Assembly (NCBI GenBank): GCA_964195485.1
Contig: CAXMPG010000066.1
Span: forward strand, 1 to 18,647
Direction: 5' to 3'
Source of the DNA: CAJXZP01 sp964195485
GTDB taxonomy: Bacteria; Bacteroidota; Bacteroidia; Flavobacteriales_G; Salibacteraceae
Length of the DNA stretch: 18,647 nt
The notes under the pieces are model-generated. The model worked only from the letters and a program-made list of their open reading frames with translations. It was not told the DNA's origin and did no database searches. Each line of letters starts with the position of its first letter. Positions within the stretch are counted from its first letter, which is position 1. Positions 1-6,667 of the stretch are shown in pieces. Made by a program: the position numbers and the translations under genes.

Positions 1-1230
1 GGCTGAGTTGTTTATTTCGTTGAAGAAAATTTGAGCGTCTGTTTCCTCTTTTTGCGCTAAAAAATTTGCCATGGAATACGCTACTGATTTATTGGGATTG
101 TAAGATTTATCATGGATAATTCCATTGATCGCAATTGTTAACTCATTGAGTGGTGCGCGGTCTGTGTTGTTAAGTAATACAATTAATGACTTCGTGGACG
201 GTATGCGTACAATATGCGTGTTAAAGCCGTTAATTCCGCCTCCATGATTGATGGTTTTAATTTGTTCGTTAGCATTACCCATTTGTATGTCATTAATGAA
301 CCAGCCGTATCCATAATGGCGATTTCTTGTTGGAATGTAGTGGCCAAAAAGTAATTTCATATCCTTGGAAGGAAGTAATTTCTCTGTGTATAAAGCTTGA
401 TCCCAGAGATACAAATCTTCTACGGTTGAATATATGGAGCCTGCAGCGTAGGGTATTGACATATCCACATAATTAGCGTTAACATATTGTCCTCTTAGGT
501 ATATGCGAGAATAACCAGTCGCTCTGTTTTTTAAAACGGTGTAATTATGATCATACCCACTATTTGTCATTTGAAGGGGGGTAAAAATCTTTTCTTGTAG
601 AACCTTCTCGTAAGACTTGCCTGTAATTTTTTCAATGATGACGCCTAAAATAACATACCCTGGATTGGAGTACTTAAATTTTGAGCCGGGGGTGAACTCC
701 AGCTCTCCGTTTTCGAAAATGTGCATTAATTCCCTTGGTCGGAGGCGTTCACGCTCTATGGTTCTATAATCGATAAAGTCATCCATTTCTCGTGTTCCAG
801 AAGTATGGGTGAGCAAGTGGTGAATTGTAATTACATCCGCAATTTTTTTAGGGTAGTTAGGAAGATAGGTTGAAATGGGTGTATGTAAATCAAGTTTGTT
901 TTCTGCAGCCAATTGTACAATGAGCATTGCCGTAAATTGTTTCGTAATGGATGCTATTCTAAATTTAGTATTAGGCTCATTTGGAACATCCCATTCCATA
1001 TTAGCAAAACCAAAACCTTTTTTGAAAATCACTTCTCCTTCATGGGCGACTAACACGGAACCGTTAAATTTTCCGTACTCCGAATAATCACTTAAAAGGG
1101 CATTGATTTTATCGGCTTTATCCGAATGGGGTGTTTCTTCTATTTTTGGTTGATCACATGAGGTAAATGTAAAAAGAGCAAATAAGACTAGTATAAAAAG
1201 TTTCGTAATTAATCTGTTGGTTATATTCAT
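1..1230 (-). CDS. Serine hydrolase, beta-lactamase/class C penicillin-binding-protein family lipoprotein (3' end missing)
   Basis: Reading the minus strand from an ATG at 1230 gives 410 codons with no stop before the window edge, so the C-terminus is missing. Residues 1-25 form a lipoprotein signal with a hydrophobic core and the lipobox F-T-S-C25. The catalytic motifs of the beta-lactamase-related family (PF00144) are all visible and ordered: S94-I-T-K97 (nucleophile Ser and base Lys), Y187-S-N189, and H329-G-G331, the counterpart of the KTG/HxG motif. L-T-H-T-S-G near residue 139 is also typical. The family includes D-Ala-D-Ala carboxypeptidases, esterases and D-aminopeptidases, so the substrate cannot be named. 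It is probably a periplasmic or outer-membrane-anchored enzyme. Only 9 bp separate it from the upstream lipoprotein gene, suggesting cotranscription. The family is sure and the substrate unknown. Confidence 0.9.
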   Translation of the reverse strand, partial: MNITNRLITKLFILVLFALFTFTSCDQPKIEETPHSDKADKINALLSDYSEYGKFNGSVLVAHEGEVIFKKGFGFANMEWDVPNEPNTKFRIASITKQFTAMLIVQLAAENKLDLHTPISTYLPNYPKKIADVITIHHLLTHTSGTREMDDFIDYRTIERERLRPRELMHIFENGELEFTPGSKFKYSNPGYVILGVIIEKITGKSYEKVLQEKIFTPLQMTNSGYDHNYTVLKNRATGYSRIYLRGQYVNANYVDMSIPYAAGSIYSTVEDLYLWDQALYTEKLLPSKDMKLLFGHYIPTRNRHYGYGWFINDIQMGNANEQIKTINHGGGINGFNTHIVRIPSTKSLIVLLNNTDRAPLNELTIAINGIIHDKSYNPNKSVAYSMANFLAQKEETDAQIFFNEINNSA

Positions 1231-1239
1231 GATTTAGAA

Positions 1240-1842
1240 TTAGTAGGTGTTAATCTTTGGGTTGGTAATTATTCGTTTAATTTTCTTTTTCCGGACCTCC
1301 AATATACCTGATTTATAAGAAATAGTAAAAGGGATCTCCTCAAAAGTACAACTAGGTTCAATGGTAAAGCCAACCATTCCGGTTACTTCAAAGTCCGTTT
1401 CTCCTATAACAGTCAGTTGGTGTTCATAGTTCGTGCTTACCTCCACTCGGTTTACTAAGCCATTAATAAATGGATGCGGGTCAAATTCTTCCTTGGAGAG
1501 TGGCGTTTCAATAAATGTGGTATCCATTAGTAGCTTTTGATTGTCTTCGATAGTTATCGAAAAACGACCGGAGTAGCGTTTACTCGAATAGGGCGATAGA
1601 ATATGGTTACCCTTATTTATTTTCATAAATACAGATAAACTGGGAGTGTCATTTTCTTCGGATTTGATATCGGGGTTGTTTATGGAGAAAGAAATACCGT
1701 AATAGTCACTTAATTCTGGAAACTCTTCTATAATAGTGGATTCAAATTTCTGAGTTTCTTGTTTTTCTATAGTTGTTTCCGTTGACTCGGAGGAACAGGA
1801 GGTACTAGTTAAAATAAAAAGAAGTGCTATTAACTTGTTCAT
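1240..1842 (-). CDS. Hypothetical lipoprotein
   Basis: This is a 200-residue protein whose first 16 residues are a short lipoprotein signal ending in the lipobox S-T-S-C16, followed by a Ser/Thr/Glu-rich linker (about residues 17-40). The rest is soluble and looks beta-rich. It has one further Cys (about residue 169) and a basic patch K-K-K-I-K-R near the C-terminus. I recognise no domain. It is probably anchored in the inner or outer membrane facing the periplasm. The serine hydrolase gene begins 9 bp after its stop, and a good -7 promoter element lies 50 bp upstream, so this gene is probably the first of a two-gene operon. The pairing may mean a functional link with the hydrolase, but that is inference from spacing only. 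Confidence 0.72.
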   Translation of the reverse strand: MNKLIALLFILTSTSCSSESTETTIEKQETQKFESTIIEEFPELSDYYGISFSINNPDIKSEENDTPSLSVFMKINKGNHILSPYSSKRYSGRFSITIEDNQKLLMDTTFIETPLSKEEFDPHPFINGLVNRVEVSTNYEHQLTVIGETDFEVTGMVGFTIEPSCTFEEIPFTISYKSGILEVRKKKIKRIITNPKINTY

Positions 1843-1891
1843 TCTTCGATTGCGTTTAATGAGTTCAATTAATTCGATCTTGGTTCTGTCT

Positions 1892-1899
1892 CAAAAGTA
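1892..1899 (-). promoter_or_regulatory. -7 promoter element for the lipoprotein/serine hydrolase operon
   Basis: The minus strand reads TACTTTTG, an exact match to the Bacteroidota primary-sigma -7 consensus TAnnTTTG, 50 bp upstream of the ATG at 1842. No convincing -33 TTG lies at the usual 19-21 bp distance. The same octamer precedes atpD and the beta-barrel gene in this window. Confidence 0.5.
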
Positions 1900-2040
1900 G
1901 GAGAATGAATTATGGATTGTCTTAACCATTTGTAAAAAGATGTGAATGAAATGTAAATGGGGAAGAATCAGGTTTTGAAATTTGCCAGAAAGAAGTTTAA
2001 GCGGAATGCCTATGGGAAGTTCTAAAAAACAATGGGGCAT

Positions 2041-2072
2041 AAAAAAAGAGGAACCGTACGATTCCTCTTTTT
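2041..2072 (-). terminator. Intrinsic terminator after atpDC
   Basis: An 11-bp perfect stem (2043-2053 with 2062-2072) closes an 8-nt loop. On the minus strand it is followed by a run of T residues (2047 down to 2041). It lies 18 bp past the atpC stop codon, as expected for the end of the atpD-atpC transcript. Confidence 0.85.
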
Positions 2073-2090
2073 AATAATTTTATAAAATGA

Positions 2091-2378
2091 TTAGTCTAAA
2101 AGAACAATCACTTTATTATGAAAAACCTCTGCAACTCCACCTTTAACATCAAACGTAAAACGTTGATCTTTGGCTTCGTCCATATAGTTATTAGTATCCT
2201 CTTTTGAAGGAGTGATTCCGTTAACTTGTTCTACCGTTATTTTACCAGCTCCTAAAGCAGAAATCATGGCTGCATGATTTTCCATTACTCCAAAATACCC
2301 ATCAATTCCTGGCATTTCAACGTAAGTAACTTCTCCGCTATAAAGCTTTCTTTCTGGTGTTAGAATATCTAATTGCAT
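2091..2378 (-). CDS. atpC: F1Fo ATP synthase epsilon subunit, short form
   Basis: This 95-residue protein is the epsilon subunit of the F1 central stalk, which contacts gamma and the c-ring and couples rotation to catalysis. The N-terminal beta-sandwich is recognised by L-D-I-L-T-P-E at residues 3-9 and by P-G-I-D-G-Y-F-G-V-x-x-N-H-A at about residues 23-36. At 95 residues it holds only this beta domain. The C-terminal helical hairpin of the roughly 135-residue epsilon of E. coli, which inhibits ATP hydrolysis there, is absent. Short epsilon subunits are usual in Bacteroidota as far as I know, so this looks native rather than truncated. It follows atpD by 12 bp and is followed by a strong terminator. 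The other ATP synthase genes are not in the window. Confidence 0.95.
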   Translation of the reverse strand: MQLDILTPERKLYSGEVTYVEMPGIDGYFGVMENHAAMISALGAGKITVEQVNGITPSKEDTNNYMDEAKDQRFTFDVKGGVAEVFHNKVIVLLD

Positions 2379-2390
2379 ATTCTTAAAGTT

Positions 2391-3899
2391 TTATACGCTT
2401 GCTAAAATTTTCTCGCCAGCTGCAATTACATCTTCAATGTTTCCTTTCAAGTTGAAAGCCGCTTCTGGATATTTATCTAACTCACCATCCATAATCATAT
2501 TGAAACCTTTGATCGTATCCTCGATAGGAACTAACACACCTTGAAGGCCTGTAAATTGCTCTGCTACGTGGAAAGGTTGCGATAGGAAACGTTGCACTCT
2601 ACGTGCGCGGTGAACTGCTGCTTTATCTTCTTCAGAAAGTTCATCCATTCCTAAAATTGCGATAATATCTTGCAATTCTTTGTAACGTTGAAGAATTTCT
2701 TTTACTTTTTGTGCTGTTTCGTAGTGCTTTTCACCAACGATGTCTGCCGTTAAGATACGAGAAGTAGAATCTAATGGATCTACCGCTGGATAAATTCCTA
2801 ACTCAGCAATTTTACGTGAAAGTACTGTTGTTGCATCCAGGTGAGCAAATGTTGTTGCTGGTGCTGGATCCGTTAAATCATCTGCAGGTACGTAAACCGC
2901 TTGTACAGATGTAATAGAACCGTTTTTAGTTGAAGTAATACGTTCTTGCATTGCTCCCATCTCAGTTGCTAAAGTTGGTTGGTAACCTACCGCTGAAGGC
3001 ATACGACCTAACAACGCTGATACCTCAGAACCTGCTTGAGTAAAACGGAAAATATTGTCAATAAAGAATAAGATATCTTTACCACCTTCGTTACTGTCAG
3101 CATCTCCATCACGGTAATATTCCGCTAATGTTAATCCTGATAAAGCCACACGTGCACGTGCCCCTGGAGGTTCGTTCATTTGACCGAAAACGAATGCTGC
3201 TTTAGATTCTTTCAATTTTGATGGGTCAACAAGACTTAAGTCCCATTTACCTGCTTCCATTGATTTCATGAAAGCTTCACCATAATTGATAATGCTTGAC
3301 TCAAGCATCTCTCTCAATAAATCGTTACCCTCACGAGTACGCTCTCCAACACCAGCAAATACAGACAAACCATCGTGTCCTTTTGCGATATTGTTAATCA
3401 ACTCTTGAATCAATACTGTTTTGCCAACACCTGCACCACCGAAAAGACCAATTTTACCACCTTTTACGTAAGGCTCAATTAAGTCAATTACTTTAATACC
3501 AGTGAAAAGTACTTCAGATGAAGTTGAAAGATCCTCGAAACGAGGTGCCTCTCTGTGGATTGGCATTTCTTTGGTTCTATCCAAGTTTGGCATTCCATCA
3601 ATACTATCACCGATAACATTGAATAAGCGACCGTTAATAGCCTCGCCAACTGGCATTGAAATAGCTTTACCTGTTGGGGTAACTACCATTCCACGACTAA
3701 AACCATCTGATGAATCCATTGCAATGGTTCTAACAGTATCTTCTCCGATGTGTTGTTGTACTTCAAGAATAATCTCGGTACCGTCTTCTCTTTTTACAGA
3801 AAGTGCATCGTATAATCTTGGTAAATCTTGGTCGCCTTCGAAAGCAACATCAATTACCGCTCCAATTACTTGGGAAATTTTTCCTATTGATTCAGACAT
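2391..3899 (-). CDS. atpD: F1Fo ATP synthase beta subunit (catalytic)
   Basis: This 502-residue protein is the catalytic beta subunit that makes ATP from ADP and phosphate in the F1 head at the inner membrane. The Walker A loop is G154-G-A-G-V-G-K160-T161. The catalytic glutamate is E186 in G-E-R-T-R-E, and the Walker B strand ends at D281 (I-L-F-F-I-D). The family signature P-S-A-V-G-Y-Q-P starts at 301, and the C-terminal D-E-L-S-E-E-D region is at about 419-425. It is about 40 residues longer than E. coli AtpD. By eye alignment the extra length is mainly a Lys/Glu-rich segment at about 206-234, between the R-E-M-L-E helix and V-F-G-Q-M-N-E, plus a few residues at about 265-274. Both fall in the nucleotide-binding domain and spare every catalytic motif. 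It is first in a two-gene operon with atpC. Confidence 0.98.
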   Translation of the reverse strand: MSESIGKISQVIGAVIDVAFEGDQDLPRLYDALSVKREDGTEIILEVQQHIGEDTVRTIAMDSSDGFSRGMVVTPTGKAISMPVGEAINGRLFNVIGDSIDGMPNLDRTKEMPIHREAPRFEDLSTSSEVLFTGIKVIDLIEPYVKGGKIGLFGGAGVGKTVLIQELINNIAKGHDGLSVFAGVGERTREGNDLLREMLESSIINYGEAFMKSMEAGKWDLSLVDPSKLKESKAAFVFGQMNEPPGARARVALSGLTLAEYYRDGDADSNEGGKDILFFIDNIFRFTQAGSEVSALLGRMPSAVGYQPTLATEMGAMQERITSTKNGSITSVQAVYVPADDLTDPAPATTFAHLDATTVLSRKIAELGIYPAVDPLDSTSRILTADIVGEKHYETAQKVKEILQRYKELQDIIAILGMDELSEEDKAAVHRARRVQRFLSQPFHVAEQFTGLQGVLVPIEDTIKGFNMIMDGELDKYPEAAFNLKGNIEDVIAAGEKILASV

Positions 3900-3943
3900 A
3901 TCTAGTATGCGTTTTGTTTAAAACTAGTTTCAATTTAAGGCGG

Positions 3944-3951
3944 CAAAAGTA
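3944..3951 (-). promoter_or_regulatory. -7 promoter element for atpDC
   Basis: TACTTTTG on the minus strand matches TAnnTTTG exactly, 44 bp upstream of the atpD ATG. A TTTTTG lies further upstream, at about 25 bp spacing, which is longer than the usual 19-21, so the -33 element is uncertain. Confidence 0.55.
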
Positions 3952-4067
3952 TGCTTTTTTTAGTGGTTGTGTTAGTCAAAAATCACTTTTTTTAAGAAAT
4001 TGATATTGTCAGTATTACTTACTGAATTTGAGGCGTTTTAAGGATAATTGATATTTCAAATTTAGGT

Positions 4068-4108
4068 AAAAAAAAAAGCCTTGTTTTCTAAGGGAGAAAA
4101 CAAGGCTT
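4068..4108 (-). terminator. Intrinsic terminator for the beta-barrel/secreted protein operon
   Basis: A 13-bp stem (4076-4088 with 4096-4108) with a 7-nt loop is followed on the minus strand by ten T residues (4077 down to 4068). It lies about 70 bp after the stop of the 4179-4538 gene and separates that operon from the atpD promoter. Confidence 0.85.
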
Positions 4109-4178
4109 GCACATATCTATGCTACTAAATGTTTTGGAAGTGTTAACAAATGCAATGCCAATTGCAGGTGTAATATTT

Positions 4179-4538
4179 TTAATGGTCCGTTTTTGTTTTA
4201 CAAAGCGTATAGTAGGTGATTCCTTTTCTTGATTTTGCGATGTCGCCATCAGAATTGAACTTCCACTTATTATGGAATGTACCTTGGTAATTGATGCTGG
4301 TTAAAACCACGAATCCTTTGTTTGTTTTCCAAGTACCTGAAGCATTTATTTTTTTCTCAGGATTAGAAAAATCGGTATAACTAAACGTATGGTTTTCATT
4401 AATCGCTAACGCTATCCCAGATGGGTCGTTACTGGATACTCCGTATGCACCAATAATGGTACTGGTAGTTTCCACCGTAAACGATTGGAAAACCAATAGC
4501 ATCAAACTAATTGCACTAATCTTAAATGTATTCATCAT
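4179..4538 (-). CDS. Small secreted hypothetical protein, lipocalin-like appearance
   Basis: This 119-residue protein has an N-terminal hydrophobic signal (about residues 5-24). The mature part resembles small Bacteroidota secreted proteins built on a short beta-barrel pattern: a G-A-Y-G-V strand, a strand containing N-H-T-F-S-Y, then S-G-T-W-K-T-N-K-G and a final Y-Y-T-L-C strand. I cannot assign a named family, and lipocalin-like is only an impression from the strand pattern. The gene opens with two ATG codons in a row (4538 and 4535), so either may be the start. It lies 24 bp downstream of the outer-membrane beta-barrel gene and ahead of a strong terminator, so the two are probably cotranscribed. 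Confidence 0.7.
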   Translation of the reverse strand: MMNTFKISAISLMLLVFQSFTVETTSTIIGAYGVSSNDPSGIALAINENHTFSYTDFSNPEKKINASGTWKTNKGFVVLTSINYQGTFHNKWKFNSDGDIAKSRKGITYYTLCKTKTDH

Positions 4539-4562
4539 ACGTTTTTAATTTTTGGTTTTGTT

Positions 4563-5426
4563 TTAGTAACTATTCACAAATGAAATTCCAATAGTGAATG
4601 GATATACTTCTGGACCTAAGTTTTCTTTAAATAATCCTTGGGTAGCGTATGTGGCAAATAAATTTACACCTCCATAACCGATCACTGCTCTTAGATCTAA
4701 CATGAATGGATTTGCATTAAATCCTCCGTTATATTTTTCTCTTGTTCTATGTCCGTTCTCGTAATGTTTTACACGGTATGCTTCAAAGATTCTAACGCCA
4801 CCAACTACACCAGCACCAATTCTAAAAGCTCTAGACGGGTTTGTGTTTGTGTTGAAATAAATCATTGCCGGTACGGTAATGTATCCTGTTCTAAATCTGT
4901 TACGTGTTAAAGTACGGGTGGTGTCTTGATATCCTACCGTTGCGCCATTTGGAGCTTTATCTAAAAGGTAATTATTGGCTAACGTAAAGTTTTTTGCCGT
5001 GTAACCTAATCCCGTAGAGAATTTGACATATTCATTAATGATTCTCACGTCTAGCTCAAATGGGTTTATGGCCCAAGTAATAGAATTGGATACAATAGGG
5101 TCAAAAAACTCCAAACCGGCAGGTACGTTGTTATCAAATTCGGGGGTATAACTTACTCCTGTGAATCCGATTTCAAAGCCTTGCCAAACTCTATTTCTAC
5201 GCGCAGACCATAAAGTAACCGTTCTTGATTGTCTTTCGGAGGCTTCTTCGTCATTATACGTGTTATCCGTAATAATGATAATCTTTTTACCATTCATATT
5301 CACTTCTGAAGTGTCTTTTGTGATACTAACTGGTTCAGGAATTTCTGGAACAGATTCTGGTTCTACTTGTGCATAGGAAACGGCTACCGTAGATAAAGCG
5401 ATAAATAAAGTAAAAATATTTTTCAT
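4563..5426 (-). CDS. Outer-membrane beta-barrel protein (PorT/OmpA-barrel-like)
   Basis: This 287-residue protein has a clear signal peptide with probable cleavage after S-Y-A19. A Pro/Glu-rich linker follows (about 21-40), then a short region predicted exposed (about 41-75). From about residue 80 it is a series of alternating amphipathic strands with tight Gly/Asn turns, for example W-Q-G-F-E-I-G-F, V-K-F-S-T-G-L-G-Y and F-R-I-G-A-G-V-V-G-G-V. It ends F-T-I-G-I-S-F-V-N-S-Y, with aromatic residues near the C-terminus as in barrels inserted by the BAM complex. This fits the Bacteroidota outer-membrane barrel family (PF13568-like). A specific PorT function in type IX secretion is possible but not shown. 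It has its own promoter and is followed by a small secreted protein. Confidence 0.8.
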   Translation of the reverse strand: MKNIFTLFIALSTVAVSYAQVEPESVPEIPEPVSITKDTSEVNMNGKKIIIITDNTYNDEEASERQSRTVTLWSARRNRVWQGFEIGFTGVSYTPEFDNNVPAGLEFFDPIVSNSITWAINPFELDVRIINEYVKFSTGLGYTAKNFTLANNYLLDKAPNGATVGYQDTTRTLTRNRFRTGYITVPAMIYFNTNTNPSRAFRIGAGVVGGVRIFEAYRVKHYENGHRTREKYNGGFNANPFMLDLRAVIGYGGVNLFATYATQGLFKENLGPEVYPFTIGISFVNSY

Positions 5427-5469
5427 GATTTTAGTATTAGTTTGTCTTTTCTTAAGTTTAAGAAGGTAT

Positions 5470-5501
5470 CAAAAGTACCAACTTGGTTTTAAAGACCCCA
5501 A
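5470..5501 (-). promoter_or_regulatory. Promoter of the beta-barrel operon (-33 TTG, -7 TACTTTTG)
   Basis: The minus strand carries TACTTTTG at 5477-5470, an exact TAnnTTTG match. A TTG lies at 5501-5499 with a 21-bp spacer, within the spacing known for Bacteroidota primary-sigma promoters. The expected start of transcription leaves a leader of roughly 35 nt before the ATG at 5426. Confidence 0.62.
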
Positions 5502-5618
5502 TTTATTATGGACTGTTGCATTGGAGAGCTAATTATTTTTTTAATTGGTGTGTTTTTTTAGCTTTTTTATGGTTTAAATAGTTGTAAAACAGGAAATTAA
5601 ATGGCGCTAAATTAAATC

Positions 5619-5632
5619 TTTAATCGATTAAA
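5619..5632. promoter_or_regulatory. 14-bp palindrome overlapping the asd promoter (possible operator)
   Basis: TTTAATCGATTAAA is a perfect 14-bp palindrome. It ends 7 bp before the asd -7 element, so it covers the stretch where sigma would contact DNA between -33 and -7. A bound dimeric repressor would block asd. The sequence is AT-rich, so chance is a real alternative. Confidence 0.3.
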
Positions 5633-5639
5633 TAAAGTA

Positions 5640-5647
5640 TATTTTTG
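5640..5647 (+). promoter_or_regulatory. -7 promoter element of asd
   Basis: TATTTTTG matches TAnnTTTG exactly and ends 16 bp before the asd ATG. Transcription would start about 10 nt before the start codon, giving an unusually short leader. No TTG is seen at the -33 spacing, where the 14-bp palindrome sits instead. Confidence 0.5.
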
Positions 5648-5663
5648 CATCAAATTATTCAAA

Positions 5664-6653
5664 ATGAAAGTTGCTGTTGTAGGAGCTACCGGAATGGTAG
5701 GAAGAGTTATGCTTCAATTATTAGAGGAGCGTAAAATGAATATTGATACTTTATTACCCGTGGCCTCTAAGCGGTCGGTGGGTAAGAAAATATCTTTCAA
5801 TGGTAAAGAGGTGAGCATTGTTTCTATGGAAGATGCGATAGCGGCCAAGCCAGAAATAGCTCTTTTTTCAGCGGGTGGAGATGCTTCGTTAGAATGGGCT
5901 CCGAAATTTGCTGCAGCAGGTACAACGGTTATTGATAACTCCTCGGCCTGGAGAATGAATCCAGCTAATAAGTTAATTGTTCCTGAAATCAATTCCGATA
6001 TTTTAACCAAAGACGATAAGATTATTGCAAACCCAAATTGTTCTACTATTCAAATGGTAATGGCTTTAGCTCCTTTAAAGGTGAAGTACGGGATTAAAAG
6101 AATTGTGATTTCTACGTATCAATCTATTTCTGGTACTGGAAAAGCAGCGGTACAACAAATGGAAAATGAGCGAAACGGTGTGGTTGGTGAAATGGTTTAT
6201 CCATATAGTATTGACAAAAACTGTTTGCCGCATTGTGATGTGTTTTTAGAAAACGACTATACCAAAGAGGAAATGAAGTTGGTAGAGGAGCCGCGTAAAA
6301 TTTTAGGAGACCCAAACTTGGCTATTACCGCAACTGCGGTTAGAATTCCTTTAGAAGGAGGTCATTCTGAATCAATTAATGTGGAGTTCAAACAAGATTT
6401 TGATATTAACGATGTGCGTAAAATCATTCACGAAACGGAAGGTTTGGTTTTGCAAGATAATCCGGATACCAATACGTACCCCATGCCAAAATATGCGCAT
6501 AACCGTGATGAGGTTTTTGTGGGGAGATTAAGAAGAGATGAAAGTCAGTCAAATACCTTGAATATGTGGGTAGTTGCTGATAACTTGAGAAAAGGAGCGG
6601 CTACAAACACCATTCAAATAGCCGAGTATCTGATTCAATCAGGATTGGTATAA
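5664..6653 (+). CDS. asd: Aspartate-semialdehyde dehydrogenase
   Basis: This 329-residue cytoplasmic enzyme reduces L-4-aspartyl phosphate to L-aspartate 4-semialdehyde with NADPH. That is the branch-point step toward lysine/diaminopimelate, threonine and methionine. The Rossmann nucleotide loop is G7-A-T-G-M-V-G13. The active-site cysteine is C126 in N-P-N-C-S-T, and the acceptor-binding R227 and catalytic H234 lie in R-I-P-L-E-G-G-H-S-E. S-G-T-G-K at about 156-160 is also conserved. The length is normal for the family. It stands alone on the plus strand, divergent from the beta-barrel gene, and converges with the TPR gene with only 14 bp between the stop codons, so there is no room for a separate strong terminator. 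The ATG was chosen because the Rossmann strand begins at residue 2. Confidence 0.97.
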   Translation: MKVAVVGATGMVGRVMLQLLEERKMNIDTLLPVASKRSVGKKISFNGKEVSIVSMEDAIAAKPEIALFSAGGDASLEWAPKFAAAGTTVIDNSSAWRMNPANKLIVPEINSDILTKDDKIIANPNCSTIQMVMALAPLKVKYGIKRIVISTYQSISGTGKAAVQQMENERNGVVGEMVYPYSIDKNCLPHCDVFLENDYTKEEMKLVEEPRKILGDPNLAITATAVRIPLEGGHSESINVEFKQDFDINDVRKIIHETEGLVLQDNPDTNTYPMPKYAHNRDEVFVGRLRRDESQSNTLNMWVVADNLRKGAATNTIQIAEYLIQSGLV

Positions 6654-6667
6654 GTTAGTTTTGTAGA

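Noticed and set aside
3502..4003. Plus-strand reading frames over atpD and its upstream region
   Set aside because: They are antisense to the highly conserved atpD or cover its promoter, and show no family resemblance.
4151..4166. TGCAAT-GCCA-ATTGCA hairpin just after the 4179-4538 gene
   Set aside because: A 6-bp AT-rich stem without a T-run; the real terminator of this operon is the 13-bp stem at 4076-4108.
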